A DNA stretch of 64,000 nucleotides from Alisma plantago-aquatica (Eukaryota; Streptophyta; Magnoliopsida; Alismatales; Alismataceae). Below the pieces are notes generated by a model, which saw only the letters and a program-made list of their open reading frames with translations, was not told where the DNA came from and ran no database searches. Within the stretch, counting starts at the first letter, position 1, and each line of letters begins with the position of its first letter. The position numbers and the translations under genes were made by a program. Shown one piece after another: positions 10,195 through 19,770 of this stretch. The stretch lies in contig OY856409.1 of the NCBI GenBank assembly GCA_963693085.1, forward strand, positions 666,640,091-666,704,090. The letters run 5' to 3'.

Positions 10195-13100
10195 TTGCAG
10201 GTTCAAAAGAAATGGATTGTTGATAGTGGCTGCTCTAAGCATATGACTGGAGAAATCAGCCATTTCAACAAATTTGTGAAAAAGAAAGGAGGATCGGTAA
10301 CCTTCGGGGACAACAAGAAGGGTAAGGTTATAGGTGAGGGTGATGTAGGCAATGAATTATGTATTAAAAATGTATTGCTTGTTGATGGCCTACATCACAA
10401 TTTAATTAGTGTTAGCCAATTATGTGATAATGGTTATCTTGTGTTATTTACTGTTGTAGAATGCTTGCTTCTAGATTCCCTCTCCTACAATGTTATATAT
10501 AAGGGAACTAGAAATGGTAATCTTTATGTTATTGTTCTCAATTCTCTAAAGCCCATACTAAATAGATGCTTAGTTGTGGATAAAAACGATCTTTCTCTTT
10601 GGCATCGTCGTTTGGGTCATGTGAATTTGCATCAAATGAAGAAATTGAACAAAAATGACTTGGTTCGAGGACTTCCTAAATTGGATTTTGATAAGGAAGA
10701 GGAATGTCAACCTTGCACACAAGGGAAATAAACCAAATCCTCCTTCAAATCCAAAGGAGTCATGAGTACCAAGAGAGTTCTTGAGCTTCTTCATATTGAT
10801 CTATTCGGACCAATGAAAACACAAACGCTTCGTGGCTCCAAGTATTGTCTTGTTATTGTTGATGATTTTTCTAGATATACTTGGACTTTCTTTCTCGTTT
10901 CAAAAAGCGATACTCTTGATGTTTTCTCGAGATTTTGTAAACGAGTTGAAAATGAAGCTTCTTGCCATGTTGTTTCTATCCGTAGTGATCATGGGGAGAG
11001 TTTGAAAATGATCTTTTTGAACGTTTTTGTGAAAAATCGGGTTATTCGCACAATTTCTCTTCTCCTCGCACACCTCAAAAAAATGGAGTTGTTGAGAGGA
11101 AGAATAGATCACTACAAGAGATGGCTAGGACCATGCTTCTTGAGTTTGACACTCCTAAGAAGTTTTGGGCTGAAGCCGTTAGCACGTCATGTTTTGTGCA
11201 AAACCGAGTTTTCACACATCCGACTTTCAAGAAAACCCCCTATGAACTATGGCGTGGTAGGAAGCCGTCTATTGACTTCTTTCATGTTTTCGGATGCCCT
11301 TGTTTTGTTTTAAACACGAAGCACTCTCTCGACAAATTTGATCCGAAATCGTATAAGTCTTTCTTCCTAGGTTATAGCACTACTCGCAGGGCTTTTAGAG
11401 TGTTTAACATTGAATTGTCTAAAATTGAAGAATCTATCAATGTTAAGTTTATTGAAACTAACCCTGTTGTTGGAAAGCATATTGGTGATGATGATGTTGC
11501 AGATGAAATAATTCCAATCTTAAAAGATCTCAACATCAAAGACAAAGGCAAGCAGGTTGCAGAGGAAGACAAAGGAGAAGAAAAGAAGGATCCCACTCCT
11601 CGCTTTGCAAAGAATCACCCCAAGGAGTTGATCATTGGCAATCCGTTTGAGAGAGTGAGGACACGAGATTCTCACAACAAAGAACAAGCAGATAGTGCCT
11701 TCATCTCCCAACTAGAGCCAAAGAACATCAAAGAGGCCCTTGGTGATGATGAGTGGATCCTTGCCATGCAAGAAGAGCTTGAGCAATTTGAGAAGAATCG
11801 TGTGTGGACTCTAGTTCCAAGACCAAGTGATAGAAAGACCATTGGCACCAAATGGGTCTACCGCAACAAGCTTGATGAGCAAGGAAAAGTGGTAAGGAAC
11901 AAAGCAAGGTTAGTAGCACAAGGTTACAACCAACAAGAAGGTATTGATTTTGATGAAACTTATGCTCCTGTTGCTAGATTAGAATCTATCCGTATGCTAC
12001 TTGCCTTTGCTAGTTATAAAAATTTCTTGCTTTATCAAATGGATTTTAAAAGTGCATTTTTGAATGGTACAATCGAGGAGGAAGTTTTTGTTGCTCAACC
12101 TCCGGGCTTTGAAAATGACAAATTACCCAATCATGTTTATTTGCTACAAAAAGCTCTCTATGGACTCAAACAAGCACCTCGAGCTTGGTATGAGAAATTA
12201 AAGAACTTTTTGTTAGATAATGGGTATGTCATGGGCAAAGTTGATTCTACCTTATTTCTAAAACACACTTCTAACCATTTTCTAATTATTCAAATATATG
12301 TGGATGATATCATTTTTGGCGGGACTGATCTTGATCTTTGCAAGGAGTTTAGTTCTCTTATGCCGAGTGAATTTGAAATGAGCATTATGGGTGAGTTGAC
12401 CTTCTTCCTCGGCTTTCAAATCAAGAAAACAAAGGAAGGAAACTTCATCAACCAAGGCAAATACACAACTGAACTACTCAAGCGCTTTGGGATGGAGAAC
12501 ATGAAGCCGATGGATACACCCATGTCAAATACCGCCAAACTTGATAAAGATGAAGAAGGTGAAAAGGTAGATGAGAAGCTCTATAGAGGTATGATAGGAA
12601 GTTTACTTTATTTAACTGCCTCTAGACCTGGCATTATGTTTAGTGTTGGCTTGTGCGCTCGCTTTCAATCTTTCCCTAAGCAGTCGCATCTCACTGCTGT
12701 TAAGAGAATTTTGAGGTACTTAGCCAAAACTCAAAATTTTGGTCTATGGTATCCTAAATCAAGGGATTTTACTCTTACGGCATATAGTGATGCGGATTAT
12801 GCAGGGTGTTTGATTGATAGAAAGTGCACAAGTGGCACTTGCTTCCTTCTAAGACCATGCTTAGTGTCTTGGTTCTCCAAGAAACAAAGCACAGTGGCAT
12901 TATGAACTACCGAAGCTGAATACATCGCAGCCGGGAGTTGTTGTGCATAGGTCCTATGGATGAAGCAAATGCTCCAAGACTTTAACATATTTTTTGATGC
13001 TTCTCCTATCTATTGTGACAATACTAGTGCAATTAACCTCTCTTATAATCCTATATTGCATAGTAGATCTAAGCATATAGAGGTTCGCCATCATTTTCTT

Positions 13101-13253
13101 CGTGATCACATTGCCAAGAAAGATATCTATATCACACATGTGGACACGGAAAATCAGTTGGTGGACATTTTTACAAAACCTCTAGCTAAAGATCAATTTA
13201 ACTTTATTCCATCTAAACTGCTCATTATTGATTTAAATGATATTGTTATGTGA
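10195..13253 (+). pseudogene. pol: Pol of the Sirevirus-type element: protease, integrase, reverse transcriptase, RNase H (broken)
   Basis: Copia-order pol. The aspartic protease has WIVDSGCSKHMTG (about 10211-10250). The integrase HHCC region is WHRRLGH...CQPCTQG (about 10600-10725). The integrase core has HIDLFGP and SDHG as the two Asp motifs, and its Glu lies in the shifted frame near 11090. Reverse transcriptase contains TKWVYRNK, MDFKSAFLNG and catalytic YVDD at 12297-12308. RNase H carries the SDADYAG and TEAEY motifs and ends HVDTENQLVDIFTKPL. Breaks: TAA at 10729-10731 directly after the HHCC finger; loss of one G in the G-run at about 10992-10995, moving the frame; TGA at 12903-12905; TAG at 12948-12950. 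Apart from these the frame is open, so decay is recent and agrees with the low LTR divergence. The element could move only with proteins from another copy. Confidence 0.95.
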
Positions 13254-13530
13254 TCTAGCTAGTGGTCTCTATCCTATATGCTTGCTCATGTCATTCTTCA
13301 CCTTATGTTGCCTATACATGCTTGCTTATGCTTATTTTGCCAATCAATATGCCTAATTTTTGCTTTTTTTTGGGTTTTTATCGAATTTCACGTTTTATCG
13401 CTAAATAGTGCCCAATGATGAGCAAAATGTGCCTAGGTATGTTATTTATGCATAATAGAATGGAAAAATAAATTTAATAGGCATGTATGTGGCTAGAATC
13501 TAAGATTTAGTTTGCTAGGTCAGGTTGACC
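13254..13530 (+). other. Spacer between pol and the envelope-like ORF
   Basis: AT-rich non-coding DNA after the pol stop at 13251-13253. It leads into the palindrome cluster at 13531-13709. No coding signal. Confidence 0.6.
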
Positions 13531-13709
13531 ATCGGTCGAGTTTCACCCCAGAAAACTCGACCGATCTGGACCCGAGAGATGTTCTTCAGTGGACCGATCG
13601 GTCGAGTTGTCCTGTCTCTGAACTCGACCGATCGACGGGCTGCGCCAACTTAAAACTTAGGATCGGCCGACTATTTTCCCTTGCAACTTGAAAATAGCCG
13701 ACCGATTCC
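13531..13709. repeat. Three palindromes between pol and the envelope-like ORF
   Basis: 13531-13565 and 13595-13634 use the same arms as the LTR palindromes (ATCGGTCGAGTT and its complement). The third, 13660-13709, has different but still pairing arms: GGATCGGCCGACTATTTTC faces GAAAATAGCCGACCGATTCC. The cluster ends about 170 bases before the first ATG of the third ORF, where a second promoter could lie (inference). Confidence 0.88.
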
Positions 13710-13879
13710 TCTTCTCTTGGCCCGTGCTCTCCACCCTAGCCCTAACCCTTCCCCGTTCCCAGCTCTAGGGTGCCTTAGCAGCTTGCTCCTGACCTTCCCG
13801 GGTGCCGGTTGTGTGTTGTTGTTGGGTTTCGAGGTTCATTTTGCTTGTGTGTGCGTTTTCTTCTCTTGTTTTTTCTTCC

Positions 13880-15556
13880 ATGGCTTCCCACAGGAGAAAA
13901 CGACCCGCCCCTAGCAATGCCCCAGCTTCTTCCTCGACCCAACGGTTGATTCCCTTTGATAACACTACATTTGTATCTCTAGAGGCTGTCAATCGGTATA
14001 AGGATCTCCTTCCTAGGTCTCCTTTTCCTTTCCACCCCCTAGTTGGTCCAACCCATTTTCAAAACCACATCAACTCCATCGCACAGCTTCTTGCACATCA
14101 CAACCTTTCCTCCCTTGCAATCGAGAGTGACTGCTTCAACAATCAGTTAACTAGTACAAAAGCAGTTCACGAGTTCTATGCTAATCTGCGCTGGAACTAT
14201 GATTCGATTGTTCCTCCGCCAAATACCGAAATAGTCCTAACATCGATGATCGCCGGTCGTCGGTTTCAACTCTCCGAGGAGACTTTCAATCTCTATCTTG
14301 CCGGAGATGAAGAAACCACTACTTGGCGCCGAGGCTATGACGAGTATTTTGATCTTTTGGACCCGAAAGCCTTTTACAAACATCATGAATTGACTTTACC
14401 AGATATTCATCAATATTTGAAAAAGCCTGACGTGGCCTATAAGAAGCGGTCCACCCTTCCCTCCTCCTCCCTTGACCTCCGGAAGCGCATCCTAGCCCTT
14501 GTGCTTAACTACGACATCCATCCGAAGTGAAATCAAACGGATATTGCGGAAAACACAGTAGTTTTGATGTATTGTTTGTTGAATAACATAGGTGTCAAGT
14601 GGGCTCGTTACATTCTACATCATATGACCTGCTTTGACAAAGGGAAGAACACCAAGGGCACCCATCCTCCCTATCCAGCCTTGATCTGTGGTCTCTTCCA
14701 GTTCGCCACTGACAAATCACTCTTTTCCGACTTCCATTACCCGGTTGCTCGAAAGGGAGTGTGCATTAGTGAAACCACTCTTCTAAAGTCTGTCCCTGCC
14801 CCTGCCCCTGGTGCTTCTGGCTCTGCCTCAGCCTCCGCCTCAGCTTCTGCTTCTGGTGCCCCTCCTACCTCCACCCAGGCTCCACCCCCGCAGCCACATC
14901 CCTGCCCTAGCCGTGCGTCGTTCAGAGCATCAAATGAAACCCTTATTGGATACATGATGCATGAATAGGCGTACAATCGCCAGGTCCAGGATCACCTCCA
15001 TCAGGATTTGTGTTCGATCATGTCTACCATGAACCTATCCTGCTCTTCACCCTACCCAGCATACCAGCCGTATCCGGGTAGTGCTTATGCCTCCTATGCA
15101 TATGAGCATTACTTTCCTACTCCACCACCGTTTGCTGCCGAGCCTTCCGCTACTACTCCACCTCAGTATCCCTCCAGTAGCTCTACTCCTGTATATCTGC
15201 CGCTACCTGCTGCCCCCCTGGCCACTCTGCTCGCGTCCTTGGGGGACTCTGCTCCTTCCTTTCCGTAGGCCCAGGAGCTCCTAGCTCTTGGCATGTCATG
15301 GGCTGAGCAGAATGCCCGCTGGCCCGGTCGCTCCTTTGGTCCTGCTGACGAGGAGATGCCCGACCAGGCTGAGGATGCCGATGAGGATGCCGACGAGGAT
15401 GCTGATGATGCTGACGATGATGGTTCTTCTACCGAGGATGGCGATGATGGTGCTGGTTCTGCTGCTGGCACAGCTGCCCCGCCTTCGGATGGCGATGAGG
15501 ACTACAACCCAGGCGATGACGAGGAAGCAGTTGACATAGATAGCTTAGATGTCTAG
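13880..15556 (+). pseudogene. Envelope-like third ORF of the Sirevirus-type element (three stops)
   Basis: A frame of about 559 codons between pol and the 3' LTR, the place of the env-like gene of Sireviruses; its role in plants is unknown. From the ATG at 13880 it reads a basic N-terminus (MASHRRKRPAP), then a globular part of about 330 residues that resembles the 'putative plant transposon protein' family. A Ser/Ala/Pro-rich low-complexity region and a Pro/Tyr-rich region follow. The tail from about 15350 to 15556 is very acidic (repeats of DEDADEDAD). In-frame stops: TGA 14528-14530, TAG 14966-14968 and TAG 15266-15268; otherwise there are no frameshifts. The frame is also open upstream to 13802 without an ATG. 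That upstream segment (13802-13879) would be hydrophobic, like a signal anchor, which may be coincidence. No fusion peptide or clear transmembrane helix is visible in the main body. Confidence 0.8.
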
Positions 15557-15945
15557 GAGGTTGTCTTAGATTACAGTCTAGCATGTCTATTATATATATC
15601 TTTCTAGACTCTTTTGTATAAGTAACATCCTGGCACATTAGTCTGAGCTGTACTATTTTCTTATTCTCTGCTTTCTCGCTTTTATGGTTGTAGTCGCTTA
15701 TGAGAACATATGTCTGAGTTGGAATATCATTGCTATCTACTTTAGCTATTTCATCTGTGTTATCTTATGCTTGGTGTTTGATGAGCTATATTTTGATTCT
15801 GACTTGGATTGTATGTTTCTCCACTGTGGTTGTATGTTATATGCCTTTACTATGTTGTCTATTATCTTTTGCATGTATATGTGGTTGAGTCTTGGAGAAG
15901 ACCTTGTTTTTTGCTCTTCTACCCCCCTTCCTTTTTGATAATGTC
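15557..15945 (+). other. 3' non-coding region of the element
   Basis: AT-rich non-coding DNA between the envelope-like frame and the first polypurine tract. Short open frames here have no recognisable content. Confidence 0.6.
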
Positions 15946-16263
15946 AAAAGGGGGAGATATATCTCATGATTTGAGACTCAATCATATTGTTGTTTGTGTT
16001 TTACTATTGCTTTCTTTGCTTAAGTGATCCTTTTCTTGTTAAATTGATGTTGATCATATGACATGTAAAGGATTACATATTACAGGAATATTTGTTTTGC
16101 CATGTATAGAAAACCTAACAGGTGAGAGGAAGCATAGTTTGAGGGGGAGCAATTCCAATTGTTCTTATCATGAATCCCCCTAATTCACAAGGCAAAGGTT
16201 TAATTTTCTTATCCTTTTCAATATGTTTGAGGAATGGTTTGTCATTGTCAAAAAGGGGGAGAA
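15946..16263 (+). other. Multiple polypurine tracts before the 3' LTR
   Basis: Three tracts of one type occur: AAAAGGGGGAGA at 15946-15957, GAGGGGGAG at 16141-16149 and AAAAAGGGGGAGAA at 16250-16263. The last abuts the 3' LTR and is the expected plus-strand primer. Repetition of the AAGGGGGAG tract upstream of the 3' LTR is a described Sirevirus signature, which supports the family call. Confidence 0.85.
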
Positions 16264-16592
16264 TGTTGACCTAGAGGTTGTACATTACCTATATTTTGAT
16301 AATGACTTAACCATTCCATTCATATGTATCTAACATGTGCGTTAAAGATTGTTTGCAGACATTAGGTCAATGAAAATGATCACATATACAAGCCCTAGAA
16401 TGGGCCAAGTGCAAGCCAAATTGACTACAAGTGTGCAATTTAGGATTTCCATGTAAATCACCTTAAAACATAAATGTAATCACTTGTAACGATGAGTATG
16501 CTTGTAACTTAGAAGAGAAAAATGTTTGGGACAAAATTCACCAAGTGCTAATCACTTTTATTGCAAATTAGAAAATCCATTTCAGGCACTTG

Positions 16593-16821
16593 GTCGGTCG
16601 AGTTTCCCACCCTGAAACTCGACCGATCATCCTGAGTCGATTTTTTGAAGATTGCAATCGGTCGAGTTGTGCACTCACAGAACTCGACCGATTGGGTAGT
16701 AGGCCAATTCCAGTTGGAATGGTCGGTTGAGTTTCCTCAGGACAAACTCGACCGATCAATTCAACATCGGATTGCCTGCTACCTGATCGGTCGAGTTACA
16801 CCCATTGATACTCGACCGATT
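16593..16821. repeat. Four palindromes in the 3' LTR
   Basis: The same four ATCGGTCGAGTT palindromes as in the 5' LTR. In the third, the left arm reads GGTCGGTTGAG here and GGTCAGTCGAG in the 5' LTR, so each copy carries a different single arm change. Confidence 0.9.
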
Positions 16822-16956
16822 GCACTGTACAGAGTTTGCAAAAAAAGTAATATGACCGTTGGTGAATTGTTTTGGGAAAAAATATAGCCGTTTTCTTGAA
16901 GGAAAAACGACCACTTATGCACCCAAGTGTCCCACAACATAAAGGGCCACCCTAAA

Positions 16957-16966
16957 CTATAAATAG
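16957..16966 (+). promoter_or_regulatory. TATA box of the 3' LTR
   Basis: CTATAAATAG at the same LTR position as 7246-7255. From this LTR a transcript would read out into the flanking LINE on its antisense strand. Confidence 0.65.
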
Positions 16967-17792
16967 AACCCCTTGGACTTCATTCCAAGCTGCTCTTCCA
17001 TTGCAAACTTGGTTCTAGCTTAGTTGAGAGTGTTCCAAGCCCTTGAGCCCCTTTCTCTCTCTACCTTCAAGACAATTTCGTGAGTGAGATAGGTCCTTGT
17101 GTATGAGAGCTATCCTTTGTGCTATGTAAAGCTCTCCTTTCTTTCTTCCCACCTCCAAATCAAATAGAAGTTTGATTGAAGCTACTTCTCCGAGTGAAAG
17201 AGGAGTTGTTGCTTTTCTTCTCCGAGTGAAGGAGAAGATGTGTTGCTGATCTTCAAGAGTGAAGATTGATCGTTGCTCCAGCTCCCTTGGTGAAGGGAAA
17301 ACGTGGGCAAGCTCTCCAAGTGAAGGAGAGGTGCAAGGAAAGCTCAAGAAAGATAGGTAATTCCTGCAAGGCTGAAGACAAAGGTGAGATTGGGTAAGTC
17401 CTTTGTAGAAGGCTGAAGAATCTCGCTTTGTGGGTAAGTCCTTGGATAGGTAGAAGATCTTAGCTTGTGTAATTAAGCCCTTGGTTGTGTGGTTTATGTT
17501 TCTTGTAATCTTATCGTGATATATAAGAGGACCAAGTTGCAAATCCTAGAGTCTAACCAACTCTAGGTAGTGGACTGACATCGCTCCTAAGTTTAGGACG
17601 TGGAACCACTCTAAACCACATGTCCAAGTGCATGATATTCATTATCTCTTATCCTTGCTTTGTATGCTAGAATAGGATATCAAATTGTTGCTTGCATTAG
17701 CTTTTGCACTCCAATTAAATTGGTGGTCTAATCGATTTTGTGAAGTGTGTGTAGCTCTATTCACCCCCCCTCTAGAGCCCATCGATTCAACA

Positions 17793-17797
17793 GTTCC
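17793..17797. repeat. Right target-site duplication GTTCC
   Basis: Identical to 6548-6552 and directly adjacent to the CA end of the 3' LTR. Confidence 0.95.
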
Positions 17798-17918
17798 TTC
17801 TTATTTTCATCTCCAAGTAGAAGCACAAATCAGCACCCAATTCATTGATGATTGCTTTGAACTTCTTTTGGCTCCGAGGAAGTGAGGCGCCCCTCACATT
17901 CCAGGCTAAGATGGACAT
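17798..17918 (-). pseudogene. LINE ORF2 start: endonuclease N-terminus
   Basis: The ATG at 17918-17916 opens MSILAWNVRGASLPRSQKKF..., the standard start of plant LINE endonucleases (the WNVRG motif carries the first catalytic Asn), followed by ELGADLCFYLEMKI with the catalytic Glu. The frame is cut by the copia insertion and resumes at 6547. It starts two bases after the ORF1 stop (TAG at 17923-17921), suggesting coupled re-initiation. Confidence 0.92.
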
Positions 17919-17920
17919 GA

Positions 17921-19626
17921 CTATCTGGTGAAGGACCCTCTCCCTCTTCCGGATCGGGTCTGGTTGCTGATTCCTCCTCTGCCATTTCCAGTAATACTGC
18001 ATGTGCGTTGCGGGCTGAGGTTGGGCCCTGTGTCGCCCAAGATCTCACCATCTTCAGTGCTAGTGTTGTTGAGTGCTGCAAAACGGTTGGCAGTCCCAAC
18101 CCGCTCGCCACCTCCCTGGTTAAGCCTGTCCTCAGTAGATGCTGGAGGCGGTGAGGCCTGTGAGCCCACCAATGACCAGGTAGCAGAGTCCAGCTCTGTC
18201 TGGTTTGTGACAACAATCACCTCCGTAGCTGCAGCCGCAGCAGGGTCAATCCCCCCGGTATTAGCCTCAGGGGACACCGCATCAGTGGTGTGGACGCCGT
18301 ACAACAACACAATGTGTGTGGGGACGCCTTGCAGCGGCATAGAGGTCGTGGTCGCATCCACCTCTAGCACTCCTCCGGTGAAGTGGAGGCCAGGTTCCTG
18401 TTGTCTTCCTTGCAGGTCCGCCCCGGTACCGTCGACTAAGGAGACCGGTCTTCTGGATGGGCGCCGACGTCTGCTTTTGTACCTGCCTGTTCTGAGGGCA
18501 GGGGTTGCCGTCGCAGGTGGTCGAGGCCCTGGGCAATCCCCGTCTCTGTGCCCGAAAACTAGGCAAGCACCGCAACGATCAAGAAGGGCCTCGTACAACA
18601 CCTTGATTTCCCAAGCTTGGCCATCGGACAGCTCCATCATCACAACAGGTGGGGGTTTCTTGTCTGCTGAGATGTCTACGCAAAAGCGAGCACATCCTAT
18701 CCTGGATCTCTGGGTCCTTTTGTCGAACACCCGAGGTGTGCCCACAGCATGGGCGATGATCTCCACGGCTCTGGGCGACCAATGGGTGCCGATGTCAGGC
18801 AGCGAAGCCCACACCGGGGCAATTTTGAGAGCCGCACGGTGGAGGTCAGCCTCTGGCGTCCATCTCCTCACCAGCACTAGCTACTGATCAAAGAACCACG
18901 GTCCTGCCTCAGTGGCCTTCTTCATGTCGTTACTGGTAGCAAAACGCACCAGTATCAGTCTGCTCACCAGGATCGAGGCTTCCTGGTCGCCCCGAGGTCT
19001 CCACGTGCGCACCATCCAGCCTTGGATCTACTCGATCACTAGTTTCTTTTTTCCCAGCACCTGGACCAGAATGGAGAAACGGTGGTATTCGTTCATGTCG
19101 GTGAGCACCAGCTCAGAGAAGCTAGTCCACGGTCTGTCATCCTCGCTCTTGTAGAAAGCTTGCCGCGGATCCCCCAGAGCCAGAGAAGACTTGGTAGTGG
19201 CCTCAGCTTGATCCTCGACTAGGGTACTGAGCCAAGGTCTCTCCACGGTGACGTCCACATCAGGGGAGGACCAAGGCGCCACCTTAGGGTCGCTAGGCCA
19301 TCGAGACCCTCCAGAGCCAGGCAGATCGGAAAAGAAGAAGTATGTGGCGAATGGGTTGGGGTTGGGGCTGTGGTTGCTGTAGAAGTGGAAGTGGCGGCGG
19401 CGGCTGACGACAGGGTTAAGGATGCAGATGCGGCTACAGATTTGGAAACAAATGCGGAGGTATTTGGGGGTGGAGGTGGAGGTGGTGGTGGATTGGTGTT
19501 GTTGGGGGCGGTATGTGGCACTACGCCATTACTATGAGTAGAGGAGGAGGTGGTTGGGATAGGGTTAGAGGTTGGAAAAGCAGAGGTTGCAGGGGATTTA
19601 GAGAGGGAGCCACCCCCGCCCACCAT
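17921..19626 (-). pseudogene. LINE ORF1: RNA-binding DUF4283 / zinc-knuckle protein (broken)
   Basis: The ORF1 nucleic-acid chaperone of a plant L1 element. The start is the ATG at 19626 in CCATGG context. The N-terminus (19626 to about 19285) is rich in Ser, Pro and Ala with a run of Pro. A frameshift near 19285 leads to the DUF4283-like domain: WTSFSELVLTDMNEYHRFSILV, then LVRFATSNDMKKATEAGPWFF. Next comes the region with CGACLVFGHRDGDC, a proper CX2CX4HX4C knuckle, then an RS/RG-rich basic tail ending GRGRGSFTR. In-frame TAG stops lie at about 19028-19030 and about 18883-18885. The long opposite-strand frame here is a shadow caused by GC-rich codons. Confidence 0.88.
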
Positions 19627-19725
19627 GGAAACAGCGAGCGGAGCACAAGCCCTAACCCCGATCCTAGAGATGGAATGGAGGTTTCGCTCTCTAGAAACGG
19701 AACAGAGGTTCCATAAGAATAATTA

Positions 19726-19770
19726 GAAATGCTAACACACGTCTTTGTAATGAAATGCTAACACACGTCT
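19726..19770. repeat. 19-bp direct repeat GAAATGCTAACACACGTCT
   Basis: Perfect copies at 19726-19744 and 19752-19770, just outside the estimated 5' end of the LINE. It may be a local slippage product, or filler DNA made during LINE 5' end integration. It is not a target duplication because both copies are on one side. Confidence 0.8.

Larger units (their letters stand above)
6553..17792 (+). mobile_element. Complete Sirevirus-type Ty1/copia retrotransposon with envelope-like ORF
   Basis: An 11,240-bp element with two 1.53 kb LTRs starting TG and ending CA, a 5-bp target duplication, an initiator-Met-type primer binding site, gag, pol in the copia order (protease, integrase, reverse transcriptase, RNase H), and a third ORF between pol and the 3' LTR. 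The length, the coiled-coil gag with zinc knuckles, the extra ORF and the repeated AAAGGGGGAG-type polypurine tracts are hallmarks of Sireviruses (Maximus/SIRE lineage). By hand count the LTRs differ at about 40 of 1,528 positions (about 2.6%), so the insertion is fairly recent. The element is defective: pol and the third ORF carry stops and a frameshift. It lies inside a minus-strand LINE ORF2. Confidence 0.96.
16264..17792 (+). repeat. 3' LTR of the Sirevirus-type element
   Basis: Starts TGTTGACCTAGAGG and ends CGATTCAACA. It is co-linear with the 5' LTR, with about 40 substitutions and a one-base C-run difference near 17764-17770. The TATA box is at 16957-16966 and the palindrome cluster at about 16593-16821. 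Confidence 0.97.
17798..19715 (-). mobile_element. L1-type LINE, 5' part (right of the copia insertion)
   Basis: Holds ORF1 and the first 40 codons of ORF2 of the LINE whose remainder lies at 3237-6552. Composition is clearly more GC-rich than the surroundings. The 5' end is put near 19715, where this composition changes to AT-rich DNA; no exact boundary or target duplication could be fixed. Confidence 0.88.

Noticed and set aside
15293..15556. Separate small acidic protein gene
   Set aside because: Same frame as the envelope-like ORF and separated from it only by a single stop; better explained as its C-terminal tail.
17928..18887. 319-codon plus-strand ORF opposite LINE ORF1
   Set aside because: Shadow frame. 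The minus strand carries the DUF4283/CCHC protein with recognisable motifs; the plus frame has none.
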